Below, piece after piece: positions 57,601 to 64,000 of a DNA stretch of 64,000 nucleotides; position 1 is the first letter of the stretch; each line of letters begins with the position of its first letter. This stretch comes from Platycnemis pennipes. Taxonomy: Eukaryota > Arthropoda > Insecta > Odonata > Platycnemididae. The notes below the pieces were generated by a model. It did not search any database. It saw only the letters and a program-made list of their open reading frames with translations, and was not told the origin of the DNA. The stretch covers positions 77,991,672 through 78,055,671 of the forward strand of contig OW121857.1 of NCBI GenBank assembly GCA_933228895.1. The letters run 5' to 3'. The translations under genes were made by a program, and so were the position numbers.

Positions 57601-60600
57601 GTAAGGAAGAGGGAAGAACACGTTTGTAGTCATCCTTCAAAAAGAGAATGTAGATGCCATGTATAGCTAAAAATGTAGAACTATATCAACATTAAAGCAA
57701 ACTGGATAGGAGGATCAGTCAGGGAAATCACGGGATACACAGGGCAAGATGTAAGGAAAGCCATGAACCTGCGGAAATAGCAGGATCCATAGAGAATGTA
57801 CGGTATCCTAACCCATGGAAATCATGGGATACCCAGCTGGAGGGTTAACATAGTGGAGAATGAAATGAGAATGTTCGTTGTGAATTTTGTTGGAATTTAT
57901 CCGTATTAATTCAGTAATGTTGTTTATAAACCTGTATGATCAGAAAATAATCTTTACTGATATCAATTGGTTATACTATTGTAATACCCATTGGTTTTTA
58001 GCCTTCCTCATCTCTTCATATGTGCATATATTTTCCTCCCCTCTTCCCCTTATTTGAGTACATACATACATGCATATATGTATTCATATGGCCTTACCTG
58101 AAATATTGTGAGTATGGTAATGACATTAGATTGCAAAACTATGGTCAGGCTGGAAGGGTGAGATTTTGTTAATTTCTTTGTCACTTTTTCTACTTAAGTT
58201 CCTCTTTCAGTGAAGGTGCATGAAATTTAATTTTTTGAATTTGATTGATGTTATCTAAAGTCATACAAATAGAAATTGAATATCTTATAGCTAAAAGCAA
58301 GGAGTAGTTGCGTTGATGTGGATGCAATGGATCTTGAAAAACATTTATGGATGTGAGCATATGAAGCCATGAAGAATGTGCATATCATAATAAATATGTA
58401 TGAAAGTTTCAAAGAGAAAGTCAACTTGAGTATCAACCGTTTAGATAGGCGGGTTTGTAGAAAACATTAGTGCGAAATTAGCTTAGGCATTTAACGTTAA
58501 ATTGACTTTTAATGTAAAATTTAACTTAAATTAACGCCCATGGGGCATTGATAGAAAAAATTAGCATGGACTGAATGCCATCTATCCGATTTTTTAAATT
58601 ATGAATGCTCAGCGTTTAACATATTCTTCAGTATTCACTGTCAGAAAGATTCTGGAAATCTCATGTCATATATGGAGGAAAACGGAATGGTCTTCTATTA
58701 CATATTCATGTTTCATCCTGTCATGTTTTCTTCCAATGATGCATAGCAAATATTAGCAAAAAAAACTGGAGAAAGGTGCTGAAACAAAGGACTACAACTC
58801 TGCGCTCTTAAGTTAATTTCACGCTTATTCAAATTTGACCAATCCTTATGCTAATTTTCCCGTAACTGACAGGTTTCGCACTGTTTTTTTCAATGAACAC
58901 CACCATTACCAGTAGGGTTCTATAATATCATGCTAAGTCTTTGCTAACATTAATTTCACACTAATTTTTCTATCAACCAGCCTGTACCCTCACAGAAAGC
59001 TGTTGGAAAATTAAAAAAAATTCCCCCCAATATTAATGTGTAGTGTAAATCTTAAATTATGTATAGTATGTACTGGTCTCTACTTTTTCATTGATTCATT
59101 TCCTACATTTTCATTATGAGTTGCGTAAAGCCAGTGTTGATAGAATTTCTTGTTTCCGAGAGAGTTGAACATATTATTTTTCTCAACCAAATTTCTTACC
59201 TTTCAAAATTTGATATATTGTGTGGAGTAGTAAAGTTTATAGATTCATTCTAAAAAAGAAAACTTGTTGTTATTAAATGAGTATGCAATATTTACAAGCT
59301 GACAGGAATTTATCCATATTGACATTGGACAGACAAGCATAGGGTATAAGTTTGAGGAGTAACTCGGTTTGATTTTTATTGTATACCTCTAGCATGTTTC
59401 ACCAGTGCATCAGCAGCATGGTAAATATGGGCTCAACTGAAAATACATAGATCCTAATCATGTAGCTACTGTATCCTCTTCAATAAGAGGTCCTGTGAAG
59501 TCCTATCTTGTCAAATTTTAGCCATAATTTTCTGGATTAAATAGCATAATTAAAAGGTTTTGTATACTGTTCGCTGTTTCAGGTATCACATGGTGGAAGT
59601 GAGACATACTAGATGATGAAAAAACAGTAGCCCTTTTCCACAAATTGTGTTTTTTTATTATAAGATTACACAACACTTGGGGAATCTTACAAATCACAAT
59701 CTCCAAATTACACTCAACAAATTACACTTAACAAAATACACAACATGTTTTTTGTAATTTTATTACTTTTAAAATACTATTCATGGAAAAGGGCTACTGT
59801 TTTTTTTTCTCATCAAAAAGGTTGCATGTTTGGGCATCATAGTTCATCAGTGGGAATAACGCTGGATGTATTATGATATCCGTTGCTTATTGATTGTAAG
59901 AGCTTGGTACACCAGTGGGTATAATATTTGGCTGTTGATCAGAGGTCACAGGAGAAGCCTTTGGTCACGTCCAGCTGGTTAATTTTTTTATAACATCTCT
60001 TGGGGAAGCGGCAGGCAGCACAGGGAAAGGGACCTTTACTCCATACTTAGAAGCATGAATTTCACAATCTATTGGGCTTATTATTGGTAGGTGAGCTCTA
60101 CCCCCTCCAACTAGACCAACCTTTGGGTTAAACACAACTTTTTGTTGTTGATTGTAAAATAATATTTTTTCCGATTTACACAGAGGACAATATTAAGTTT
60201 GGACACTTTTGCATCTATGGCACTTATTATACCACTTTTTCATCTTTATGAATGTTTTATTAAACATTAAGGGCTACCTATGGTTAAATCACAAGTGGTC
60301 AATTTTTAATCACTTGCCACATTTCCACTTGGTGGGTGAGTGTGGTGTAGATAATTACTGTTAGGTTTCTCTTTCTCCACTGCATTTTACACTTGTAGAG
60401 ACTTCCTAGAATTTCTGTTGAAATACAGATAAGTTTTTATTGTACTTTATTTTTAGCTACCTTGTATCCATAGTTATATTGTATTTTCAGAATTATTGGC
60501 CCCGTCCAAAACTATTGATGAACTTTTTTCATGCTGTTAAAAACCAAGATTTATGTATCAAAACCATCATTTTTTAAGCATATTTCAGAGAATTAAAATA

Positions 60601-62673
60601 TGAGTTGTGTTCATATGTACCATCAAGTAGGTTCAGGATATTGATAATACCTTGTCAGGTGTAAATAACAGACACTCTTCATAAAAAGTTGTTTTTTATG
60701 TCAATGCGAATTTAAAATTTCTTTCATACTATCATACATTATCAATTTATGTAATGATGTGCAATTTAACTGAGTATCTTAATCATTGGAGGATCTCTAT
60801 TGCTTTCAGGCTGGGTATACAGTGAATGATACTGGTGTTCCCAATGATGCCCATCCATCAACACTTATATCTGCCACAAGCAGTGACTCACTTCCCATCA
60901 TAAGGAGTCCGTCTTCTCTCTCTGATGGAATTTCACAAATATCCACAGGAGATTTGGATGAGGGAGTGAATAACTCTTCAAGGTATGTAGACTTTTAAGT
61001 CACATCTAAATATTAAAAACTTTTTTAGTTCCAGTGCATTAGATTTTCTAATAATTTTGAAAAAGAAGCTGTAATGTAGATTATTTGTAGTTTTTATTTT
61101 GTTATGAATAATATTTTTGGGATGCTTTGAGACATAAAAGAATAGGACAAGATTGTTGTATGATGTTCAGTAAAAGAATAGGACAAGATTATTGTATGAT
61201 GTTCAATAATGGGTGACGATGTTTAGTTATAATTTGAAGGGAAATATTGAAGATAATAGCTTCTGGTTGATGGAGAAGACCCTTCTACAGATAATGGTTT
61301 AAAAAAGAATTTGTTTTATTAATTATGATGGCAAGCAATTAAATTATAGTTTTCTAATTGCTGTTTACATTTCCTTTTCATAATCAACTTTGAGAACATT
61401 TGTGATACTGCTCTGAATGCATTTTGAGCACAAAAATTATCTCTAACATTCTTTCTTAGTATGTTTTAAGTAACAAAATATGTCGGTATGCAAAAATGAA
61501 TTGCTTGCCATTTTTACTCCTTATATAATATCTGCAGTCTATGTACATCACCATCGTAAAATAAGTATTTTTATAGTCTGGTGATTTTTCCGGCATGAGT
61601 TGTCTGTGCCTGAAAGCTTTAGTCTGATTTTATTGTGTCCACCTCCATTGGTTACATTGTTGACACCTAACAGCATGGTCTGGAGATGGAAGGCAGAAAC
61701 CTGCTTTCTATGTGTTTGCTATCCTTTCATTCCAGCATAGGAAACCAGCACCTTGCATTGGAAAGGCTGAATCTGATTTTATTCTGTCCACCACCATTTG
61801 GTCACACAGATATGTTCTTGATGCTTGTTAGCAGGAAACCTGGTTTCTTTGAGTGGACGGCAAAGAAATCATAGGAAACAGATTTTGGAGAATTGCTTAA
61901 AGCACTGTGTAGTGTACAATTTGCCAACCAAAAACCACGTATTCAAACTGTGCCAGATAATAGAGTTGTGGGATAATAGGATGCTGGACTAAAGAGGTCC
62001 AACTATAATCAGGCATTCTAACCATTTTCATGTTGGCCATTCAGTCAATACTGTGACATGATGAGTAGATAAACCTCTCTTATGTTAGAACATATCAGGT
62101 AGCCGCTACTCTTTGGAAGTATAATAATCATCAGCATACCTAAGCAATATGTATGCAAAAGCACATAACTTAGTGCAATATATGATCATAATGTATGAAA
62201 ATGTGCTAGTAATAAGTTGCCATTTCTTAAAGCTGACTTTAAGTAGGTAGTTTTCAGTTTATACTAGTAATGTATGAAAATATGTTGGTAATAAATTGCC
62301 ATTACTATTAGCAGACTTTAAATAGTTTTCTCTCTGCATTACTGTATTTTTTCAGATCCTACCTGAAACTAGGTGGTACCTGGCAGAGCCCACAATTGTC
62401 TGATGGAGTGTCTCTTAGCTCACATAGCTCAGCATACGATGATGAGTTAGAAGATGAGGAATGCACAACGTTTACCCCAGAAGACATTGATTCTGGGCCA
62501 AGTGAAATGAGTACGCCTCTTCATCATGCTGATTTGGCTATGTTTGATCCCCTTTACCAAAATAGCTATTCTGATATCAGCTTGGGGAAGGGAGGGGATG
62601 AAGACAGGTCACTTGTAGATGGTAAGGCTGTCGATGGAAGCCAACTCATCAGCTTTGACTCCCAATCTCTAAG
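36513..62673 (+). CDS. RPS6KC1: PX-domain protein of the RPS6KC1/SNX15 type (N-terminal 289 codons; continues beyond the window)
   Basis: The N-terminus is a phox-homology (PX) domain, which in this family binds endosomal PtdIns3P; RPS6KC1 then carries an MIT domain and a kinase-like domain, SNX15 only MIT. Exons: 36513-36620, 36699-36734, 36820-36941, 56116-56227, 60810-60982, 62356-62673; all GT-AG, phases 0, 0, 2, 0, 2, 2. PX marks are NWTRKFSVTDPRRHSKGFTV, VIVWKRYNDFKKLHKELL, FPSFAKGKFFGR and EEEVIEERRQCAVRLLEFIA. Exons 5-6 encode a Ser- and Asp/Glu-rich linker, as in RPS6KC1, which favours that protein over SNX15; the deciding domains lie outside. The second ATG (36525, AACATGG context) is the likelier start. 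Intron 3 is about 19 kb and full of transposons. Confidence 0.85.
36699..36734 (+). CDS. RPS6KC1: PX-domain gene exon 2
   Basis: 36 nt, VYPKLSPEAATK, between TTCCTTGTAG and ACCAAG|GTATGT. Both flanking introns are under 90 bp. Confidence 0.88.
36820..36941 (+). CDS. RPS6KC1: PX-domain gene exon 3
   Basis: 122 nt between GCGTTTTTTAG and GGAAG|GTAATA, phase 2. It encodes VIVWKRYNDFKKLHKELL, containing the phosphoinositide-contacting RYxxF motif, then the basic FPSFAKGKFFGR loop. Confidence 0.92.
37724..37952. repeat. Inverted duplication of a LINE segment
   Basis: 37724-37826 is the inverse complement (about 93-95% by eye) of 37853-37952. The right arm is sense LINE coding sequence, so the left arm is the same 5' segment flipped. 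This suggests 5' inversion during target-primed reverse transcription. Confidence 0.75.
37853..38395 (+). pseudogene. LINE endonuclease/reverse transcriptase C-terminal fragment
   Basis: The frame RPFYQKKNLLTSGNTSVEVR continues to AFEMWCHRRMMKMKWIN and LNLIGHILRHDGLMKTIIEG-like sequence (here VNLIGHILRHDGLMK), ending DRITQ. It matches the same LINE group as 17752-18457, on the other strand. A few stops interrupt it. The 3' end carries an (ATG)n tail at about 38383-38393. Confidence 0.8.
38500..40740 (+). pseudogene. Non-LTR retrotransposon ORF2 remnant (RNase H and zinc-motif tail), interrupted
   Basis: Two pieces, 38500-38990 and 40408-40740, form one decayed coding region once the hAT-type insertion is removed. 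The first piece holds RNase H marks TDSQAALKAL and LFWVPGHPGISGNEMADELA. The second holds a CCHC-type tail, CSWCEEECETASHILCECP, typical of R1/jockey-group ORF2 ends. Several stops interrupt it. It ends in an AATC-repeat tail near 40820. Confidence 0.78.
38991..40407. mobile_element. hAT-type non-autonomous element
   Basis: Ends TAGGGACCCTGAAATTTCAC and the inverse of TAGGGATGCTGTAAAGTGG. Target copies CAAAAAAG (38983-38990) and CATATAAG (40408-40415) match at 6 of 8 positions, the 8-bp duplication of hAT elements. It sits inside the LINE frame, which resumes after it. No transposase was seen. The right end (GGTAAATAAA) is shared with the element at 49258-51003. Confidence 0.72.
40835..41030. 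repeat. Dispersed repeat, inverse copy of 62010-62205
   Basis: GATATGTTCTAACATAAAAGAGG, GTCACAGTATTGACTGAATGG and the following CCAACATGGAAATGGTTAGAA are the inverse complement of sequence at 62010-62110, with matches extending over about 190 bp. Confidence 0.8.
41478..41618. repeat. Hairpin repeat (probable MITE)
   Basis: TTATTATGAATGACAAAATAACCTTTG..TTTATTCTCA (41478-41527) is the inverse complement of 41570-41618 with about two mismatches and a loop of about 42 bp. Perfect pairing over most of about 48 bp indicates a short fold-back element. Confidence 0.8.
42523..42540 (+). other. Candidate 18-nt in-frame microexon of the PX-domain gene
   Basis: GCTTACAATGATGAAATC is flanked by a strong acceptor (TTTCTTTTTTACCTGCAG) and a consensus donor (GTAAGT). 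Its length is a multiple of three. Between exon 3 (phase 2) and exon 4 it would add LTMMKS after FFGR without a stop. It could be a chance pairing in a 19-kb intron. Confidence 0.25.
42977..43118 (-). repeat. 3' LTR of the gypsy element
   Basis: 142 bp, one mismatch to the other LTR. Flanked on the left by the 5-bp target copy GGGTG (42972-42976). Confidence 0.95.
43119..43423 (-). other. 3' untranslated interior of the gypsy element
   Basis: AT-rich and rich in AATAAC-like words. A clear purine-only polypurine tract next to the 3' LTR is not obvious; on the element strand the sequence there reads AAAAAACTGAGGAGTGTACG. Confidence 0.6.
43424..47443 (-). CDS. Gag-Pol polyprotein of the gypsy retrotransposon
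   Basis: A single uninterrupted frame of 1,339 codons from ATG 47443. An upstream in-frame ATG at 47521 lies in the LTR and would add 26 residues, so 47443 is the better start. Order, numbered from 47521: Gag; two zinc knuckles near 272 (CSRCGLSHDINRC, CX2CX3HX4C, then CFKCQVPNHFASMC, CX2CX4HX4C); aspartic protease DTGAECN near 364; reverse transcriptase with FQDD near 655 in the YxDD position, both aspartates kept; RNase H with DASQCGLGAVL near 802; integrase with an HHCC-type zinc region near 1023-1060 (VGHPG..CGTCAKF) and a D,D,E core (VGADTF, YTDGGP, NGKAES) near 1087, 1139 and 1174. Gag and Pol are fused in one frame. All catalytic residues I can check are present, so the copy may be active. 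Confidence 0.93.
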   Translation of the reverse strand: MASNNQFEASAQGSSMDWCGNLATNWGIFKEKFSIYVEAFLSDKATDKRKVALLLYYMGERGHEIFRSFDLGESDRVNLNTVLTKFDTYFIPAKNVTYERHRFFSRHQLQTESYESYMAALRNLSVSCDLGSLRDELIRDRFVSGILDKEAKACLLRTSDLTVNKALSICQAKVVADLRADTLQVKQEEIQVKEEPVEVDVLEKKYDERTRGDRGRRWFGRPSPSSCSSGNRFQHASRGLLSQPRKCSRCGLSHDINRCPAFGKRCFKCQVPNHFASMCKSVIPREVNEINFKRKNSNSDGESDDENFLISVISNIGNKVVWTETLLINNFNVQVKVDTGAECNIMSLSQFVNLKVNQQVVKQTKASIISFTNGKVNVVGYCFLSCIFKGSTYHLKFYVVNSDCVNIIGLQSCLMLGLVANTILDNGICHNVIDKQKIRQQVNTLNIESEYLELFDGGLGLIPVTIHITVDLLVKPVVLPPKKIPFSLHEKLKIELNRMQDLGVIEPVTTPTDWVSQLVIVQKKNGNIRICLDPRPLNRAIKRSHIQFPTFEEISFKLRGARYFTKLDANSGFWMLPLDEYSSRLCTFQAGPFGRWKFKRLPFGLNCAPELFHRIVSQIFENIEGVVTFQDDVLCYADSLQKLKETVSLVLRRAKENGFKFNKNKCQFNVTEVTYLGHKFSAEGVRVDDERTKAISNMEPPKNKKGLQRILGMFNYVSRFIPNFSETTKPLRELLKNDSVFEWNGSLNECFEQLKSKLIKSPVLAYYNPNKPLTLSVDASQCGLGAVLIQNNRPIAYASRALTETQTRYAQIEKEMLSILFGCEKFRQFVFGRWVKVETDHKPLVSIFKKPLDKIPVRLQRMMLQLQPFTLEVSYKPGKLLYIADTLSRDFNVHSVDEQFDFDKDIELQVNMLIDNFPMTENNWELIKTKTIEDTVLSGLKNKIRCGWPRYKKVLSDELKPFFDFKDELSIIRDIIFKKDRIVIPSSLKSEMLEKLHVGHPGITRMKDRARSTLFWINMNKEIEDFVKSCGTCAKFQNNKTSSPLICHEVPELPWSDVGADTFELDNRNYLVVVDYLSNFIETTELHDIKSSTVICKLKSIFSRHGIPHKLYTDGGPCFASAEFRRFVGDWNFGHYMSSPHYPKSNGKAESAVKTVKNVLKKARDSGDDPYLALLSLRNTPRGNVPSPANILMSRSLNINIPVCFESLKPKVVIKKARDELIKTQKKMKEQYDSHVHAEQRFHVGDGVSFQKSPKSLWSPGQIVAQSPEPRSYIVRDCGGKEYRRNSIHISPRWSATKSNSGSPLMEGNRDPEEMFLEKLDQYHTRSGRIINKTRLFES
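47477..47489 (-). promoter_or_regulatory. Primer-binding site, tRNA-Leu type
   Basis: On the element strand the 5' LTR end ..CCACA is followed directly by TGGTGGCAGCGGT. This is complementary to the 3' end (..ACCGCTGCCA-CCA) of a eukaryotic tRNA-Leu as I remember it, over 13 nt. Confidence 0.7.
47490..47631 (-). repeat. 5' LTR of the gypsy element
   Basis: 142 bp, flanked on the right by GGGTG (47632-47636). It would carry the element's promoter. No TATA box is obvious. Confidence 0.95.
47637..49257. other. Intronic sequence, nothing recognised
   Basis: Part of intron 3 of the PX-domain gene. No bounded repeat or coding segment is recognised. Confidence 0.5.
49258..51003. mobile_element. 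hAT-type element with a perfect 8-bp target duplication
   Basis: Ends TAGGGACATGAC and TCGGTGTCCCTA, with GCCATGGG at both 49250-49257 and 51004-51011. Inside are two diverged related blocks, about 49429-49795 and 49924-50335, sharing GATGGxCGGxTCGGATC, GGATCGxAGATTTTAA, GCCCCGxGAATGGAA, CATGCGGGTxGCCTxCATTCGCC and GAGTTCGATCC-like ends. No transposase frame was found. The right end resembles that of 38991-40407. Confidence 0.8.
51301..51600 (-). pseudogene. Possible decayed coding fragment with a leucine-rich-repeat-like motif
   Basis: 51000-51880 is noticeably more GC-rich than the surrounding intron. On the - strand VLKIMDMSGNNSFSFTELKH followed by LDLS (about 51600-51520) looks like one leucine-rich repeat (LKxLDLSxN). 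Stops follow on both sides and no second repeat is clear. It could be a processed pseudogene or chance. Confidence 0.2.
51970..52431. mobile_element. hAT-type MITE
   Basis: Ends TAGAGATGTGCGAATA and the inverse of TAGAGATGGGTCAAATAC, 462 bp. Target copies TATTATTG (51962-51969) and CATTATTG (52432-52439) match at 7 of 8. No coding capacity. Confidence 0.82.
53021..53611. mobile_element. MITE-like repeat, copy 2 of 2
   Basis: Colinear with 2494-3084, including AACCGAAATCGCAATTTTGT, GGAGGTCTGC-like and TTATAACTCGAGAAATAATTGA blocks, and ending GGGAAACGACCCCATT. It is more diverged at the left end, and its right end is duplicated. Confidence 0.75.
53516..53640. repeat. Tandem duplication, period about 62 bp
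   Basis: CATTATCATTGGTTTTGGTT and TATTAGTACTATT occur twice, each preceded by a copy of the MITE's terminal sequence (AACAACACCATT, then AAACGACCCCATT). The element's right end plus its flank was therefore duplicated. Confidence 0.82.
53641..54944. other. Intronic sequence, nothing recognised
   Basis: T-rich intron sequence. Short open frames here have no recognisable motif. Confidence 0.5.
54945..55195 (+). repeat. tRNA-headed SINE copy
   Basis: GTTGTAGGCTGATTATGTCAAGCG.. with CCAGAGGTCCAGGGTTTGATTTC (B-box-like GGTTTGATTTC), then a body with GGCCCAGGGAAAGG, AAATTTCACATACC and TGAGCTCTACTGTCACTAACC. The body blocks recur in order at 59990-60140 and, weaker, at 16860-17040. Confidence 0.55.
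55196..56115. other. End of PX-gene intron 3, nothing recognised
   Basis: AT-rich sequence up to the acceptor AACCACAG before exon 4. Confidence 0.5.
56116..56227 (+). CDS. RPS6KC1: PX-domain gene exon 4
   Basis: 112 nt, acceptor AACCACAG, donor TTCGAG|GTAATT. It joins in phase 2 to give R-YEEEVIEERRQCAVRLLEFI and AEHPPLFTSQVFLKFFE, the last helices of the PX domain (family: ExVIEERRxxAxxLLxF). Confidence 0.92.
56619..57226. mobile_element. Tigger/pogo-type non-autonomous element
   Basis: TA (56617-56618) then CATTTGGACCTCTTTAGTCC; the right end is ..AAAGATTCAACTG then TA (57227-57228). An internal GTGCTGGACTAAAG block repeats the subterminal motif. The inverse of the left end occurs at 61925-62003. 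No transposase. Confidence 0.6.
57227..58446. other. Intron 4 sequence, nothing firm
   Basis: Around 57715-57845 a short segment with repeated AAATCACGGGATAC / AAATCATGGGATACC looks like an old local duplication. Nothing coding was seen. Confidence 0.4.
58447..58985. mobile_element. MITE with diverged inverted ends
   Basis: Left end TAGGCGGGTTTGTAGAAAAC..TTAGTGCGAAATTAG and right end CACTAATTTTTCTATCAACCAGCCTG are inverse complements with several mismatches. An internal GATAGAAAAAATTAGCATGG block repeats the end motif. Target duplication not resolved. Confidence 0.45.
58986..60809. other. Rest of PX-gene intron 4
   Basis: Contains the SINE copy at 59900-60140 listed separately. The remainder is AT-rich without recognised features. 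Confidence 0.45.
59900..60140 (+). repeat. tRNA-headed SINE copy
   Basis: GAGCTTGGTACACCAGTGGG.. (A-box-like) and GATCAGAGGTCACAGG.., then GGCACAGGGAAAGGGACC-like, GAATTTCACAAT, GTGAGCTCTACC and CCTTTGGGTTAAACAC blocks in the same order as in 54945-55195. Confidence 0.5.
60810..60982 (+). CDS. RPS6KC1: PX-domain gene exon 5
   Basis: 173 nt, acceptor TTGCTTTCAG, donor TCAAG|GTATGT, phase 0 to phase 2. It encodes a low-complexity Ser/Thr/Asp linker (TSSDSLPIIRSPSSLSDGIS) after the PX domain. Confidence 0.82.
60983..62355. other. PX-gene intron 5 with repeat fragments
   Basis: Two diverged units, about 61612-61730 and 61765-61865, share CTGATTTTATTxTGTCCACC and GGCAGxAAACCTGxTTTCT-like blocks. 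At 61925-62003 lies the inverse of the Tigger-type end seen at 56619. At 62010-62205 is the inverse copy of the 40835-41030 repeat. ATGTATGAAAATxTG(C/T)T(A/G)GTAATAA also occurs twice (62190-62300). Confidence 0.6.
62010..62205. repeat. Dispersed repeat, inverse copy of 40835-41030
   Basis: CCATTCAGTCAATACTGTGAC and CCTCTCTTATGTTAGAACATATC are inverse complements of the block at 40835-41030. Confidence 0.8.
62356..62673 (+). CDS. RPS6KC1: PX-domain gene exon 6
   Basis: 318 nt, acceptor TATTTTTTCAG, donor CTAAG|GTAAAT, phase 2 to phase 2. It encodes an acidic Ser-rich linker (AYDDELEDEECTTFTPEDID) ending SQLISFDSQSL. The gene continues to the right of the window, where MIT and any kinase domain would lie. 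Confidence 0.82.
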
Positions 62674-63720
62674 GTAAATGCATTTTTCTTTGACTTATTT
62701 TTTTATTTACTTTGACTTCATTTTTCTTTTCAATTATTTCATGTTGTATTTTCAGAGAAGGACAGCATCTCTTTTTACTTTTGAAATTTATTAAGGAATT
62801 ATTGTTTATTCATTCTGTGTTTCATTTAATACTTATATGTCATGCTGTGCATCTTATTTTCTTTTTAATGCATTAGCAGCTACTTGGTATTGATTCAGTC
62901 TTTTCATTACTGATTGACATCACTTACTCCATTGCGCTCATTTGTCCACTTTTGTTTTAAAATACGTTTTCTAAAATAAGAGCCATAGTGAATGTTTGCA
63001 TTCACAAATGATCTGATTCAGCATCGACTCAGGAGATGTGTGATGCTGCTTTTGCATAGCCTCACTAAGTTGTTTTAATATTTGGTTATATATATTTTTT
63101 TATAACAAAGAATGAGAACAATTTTTTTCTGGCAGTCAGTAATGTACTCATAATTACTCTTTTGATTTTTTAACGTATGTATAATTTTTGTGACTGTAAA
63201 ATTACTTGGCCATTCAACTTTGCCACTCTTGTCTTTTTGAAGCATAGTGATGCTTTCAGTGTACATATTTTTATATGCTTTGTGGGGAAACGGATGAAAT
63301 GTTGTTTCAGTAAACTATCTGCTTCTTGCTTTTAATTTTCACATTTAAATTCTGCATTTTCCTATTAGAGTTTAGGTTAGTTGGGCTACTATTGGTGATG
63401 TTATGCCCTTTTTTTATATCCTTTATATGAGCTATTATTTCTGCTAACTATTAAGTTTCTCTTATTACGAACTTCAGAAAACTTAAGTGTAGATCAGGAA
63501 GTTTATAAGTGCATGATTAAAGGAAAAACCACAATGCCTAAAATAGCATTGCATGTAACTGAAAATCTCTTCAGGTTTTAAAACGTGGATAGTGTAGTCT
63601 CTGATGCTAACAAAATCTTAGTGGGAATAATTTTGCCATTGTAAAGTGAAGGGGGCTTAGCAAAAAATCCAAAAACTTCTTAGGAAAATGATGGAATTAA
63701 AAAAAATAATTCATTTAGGG
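62674..63720. other. PX-gene intron 6, nothing recognised
   Basis: T-rich intron sequence without a recognised exon or bounded repeat. Confidence 0.5.
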
Positions 63721-64000
63721 TTGGGGCAGGGATTCAAAAATTCGGTCGAATCCTATCGAATCCATGGATTCGAGATTCCATCGAATCCAAGGTTAAACAA
63801 TTCGATCAAATCAATGGATTAAAGATTTGAATACCAGTTGTGTGGATTATATGTACCAGTGGCGGAGAACTACATAAGTCCTCAACTTATGCGGATCCGA
63901 GTTACATGAATCCGGAGTTACATGGATGTTCAGTTAGGCTGGTGACATGCTTGCATTTCTCCATGTTTCTGTTGCCATGACAGACTGAACCACGTGAAAA
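63721..64000. repeat. Possible start of a hAT-type repeat
   Basis: CAGGGATTCAAAAATTCGG followed by repeated TCGAATCC/GGATTCGA words (63730-63850) resembles the ends of hAT-type elements in this window. The other end is beyond the edge. Confidence 0.35.

Overview
This window is AT-rich, intron-rich nuclear DNA from an arthropod, most likely an insect. The evidence is Methuselah-like GPCR genes, split conserved eukaryotic genes with GT-AG introns of up to about 19 kb, and many degraded transposons typical of arthropods (pogo/Tigger, piggyBac, hAT, Ty3/gypsy, non-LTR elements, tRNA-headed SINEs). I cannot place it below that level. No bacterial genes, CRISPR arrays or intact rRNA/tRNA genes were seen.

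Host genes, left to right. (1) The last exon of a Methuselah-like GPCR, + strand, 1324-1564; the rest lies left of the window. (2) A complete second Methuselah-like GPCR, + strand, five exons from 7630 to 14121, 513 codons, all junctions phase-consistent. (3) The N-terminal 295 codons of Aquarius (AQR, spliceosomal intron-binding helicase), - strand, five exons between 35718 and 23452. I found no later AQR exon to the left, so either both GPCR genes sit inside a very large AQR intron on the opposite strand, or AQR is broken or misassembled here. (4) The N-terminal 289 codons of a PX-domain protein (RPS6KC1/SNX15 type), + strand, six exons from 36513 to 62673, running off the right edge. AQR and the PX gene are head to head, 794 bp apart, and probably share a promoter region.

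Most of the remaining sequence is introns filled with transposons. Intron 3 of the complete GPCR holds a Tigger-like element (11350-12950). The 14-23 kb region holds a piggyBac remnant, two LINE pieces, a pogo element, an 817-bp inverted-repeat element and a 215-bp fold-back. AQR intron 3 holds a piggyBac element (24651-31229) into which a 3.7-kb element with 495-bp terminal inverted repeats has inserted. The PX gene intron 3 (36942-56115) holds LINE fragments, one interrupted by a hAT-type insertion, plus a structurally intact Ty3/gypsy element (42977-47631, antisense, LTRs differing at one base), further hAT-type elements, and a second copy of a MITE found at 2.5 kb.

The strongest leads are the 3.7-kb long-TIR element with a transposase-like protein I cannot assign, the very young LTR retrotransposon, the AQR/GPCR nesting, and a candidate 18-nt in-frame microexon in the PX domain.
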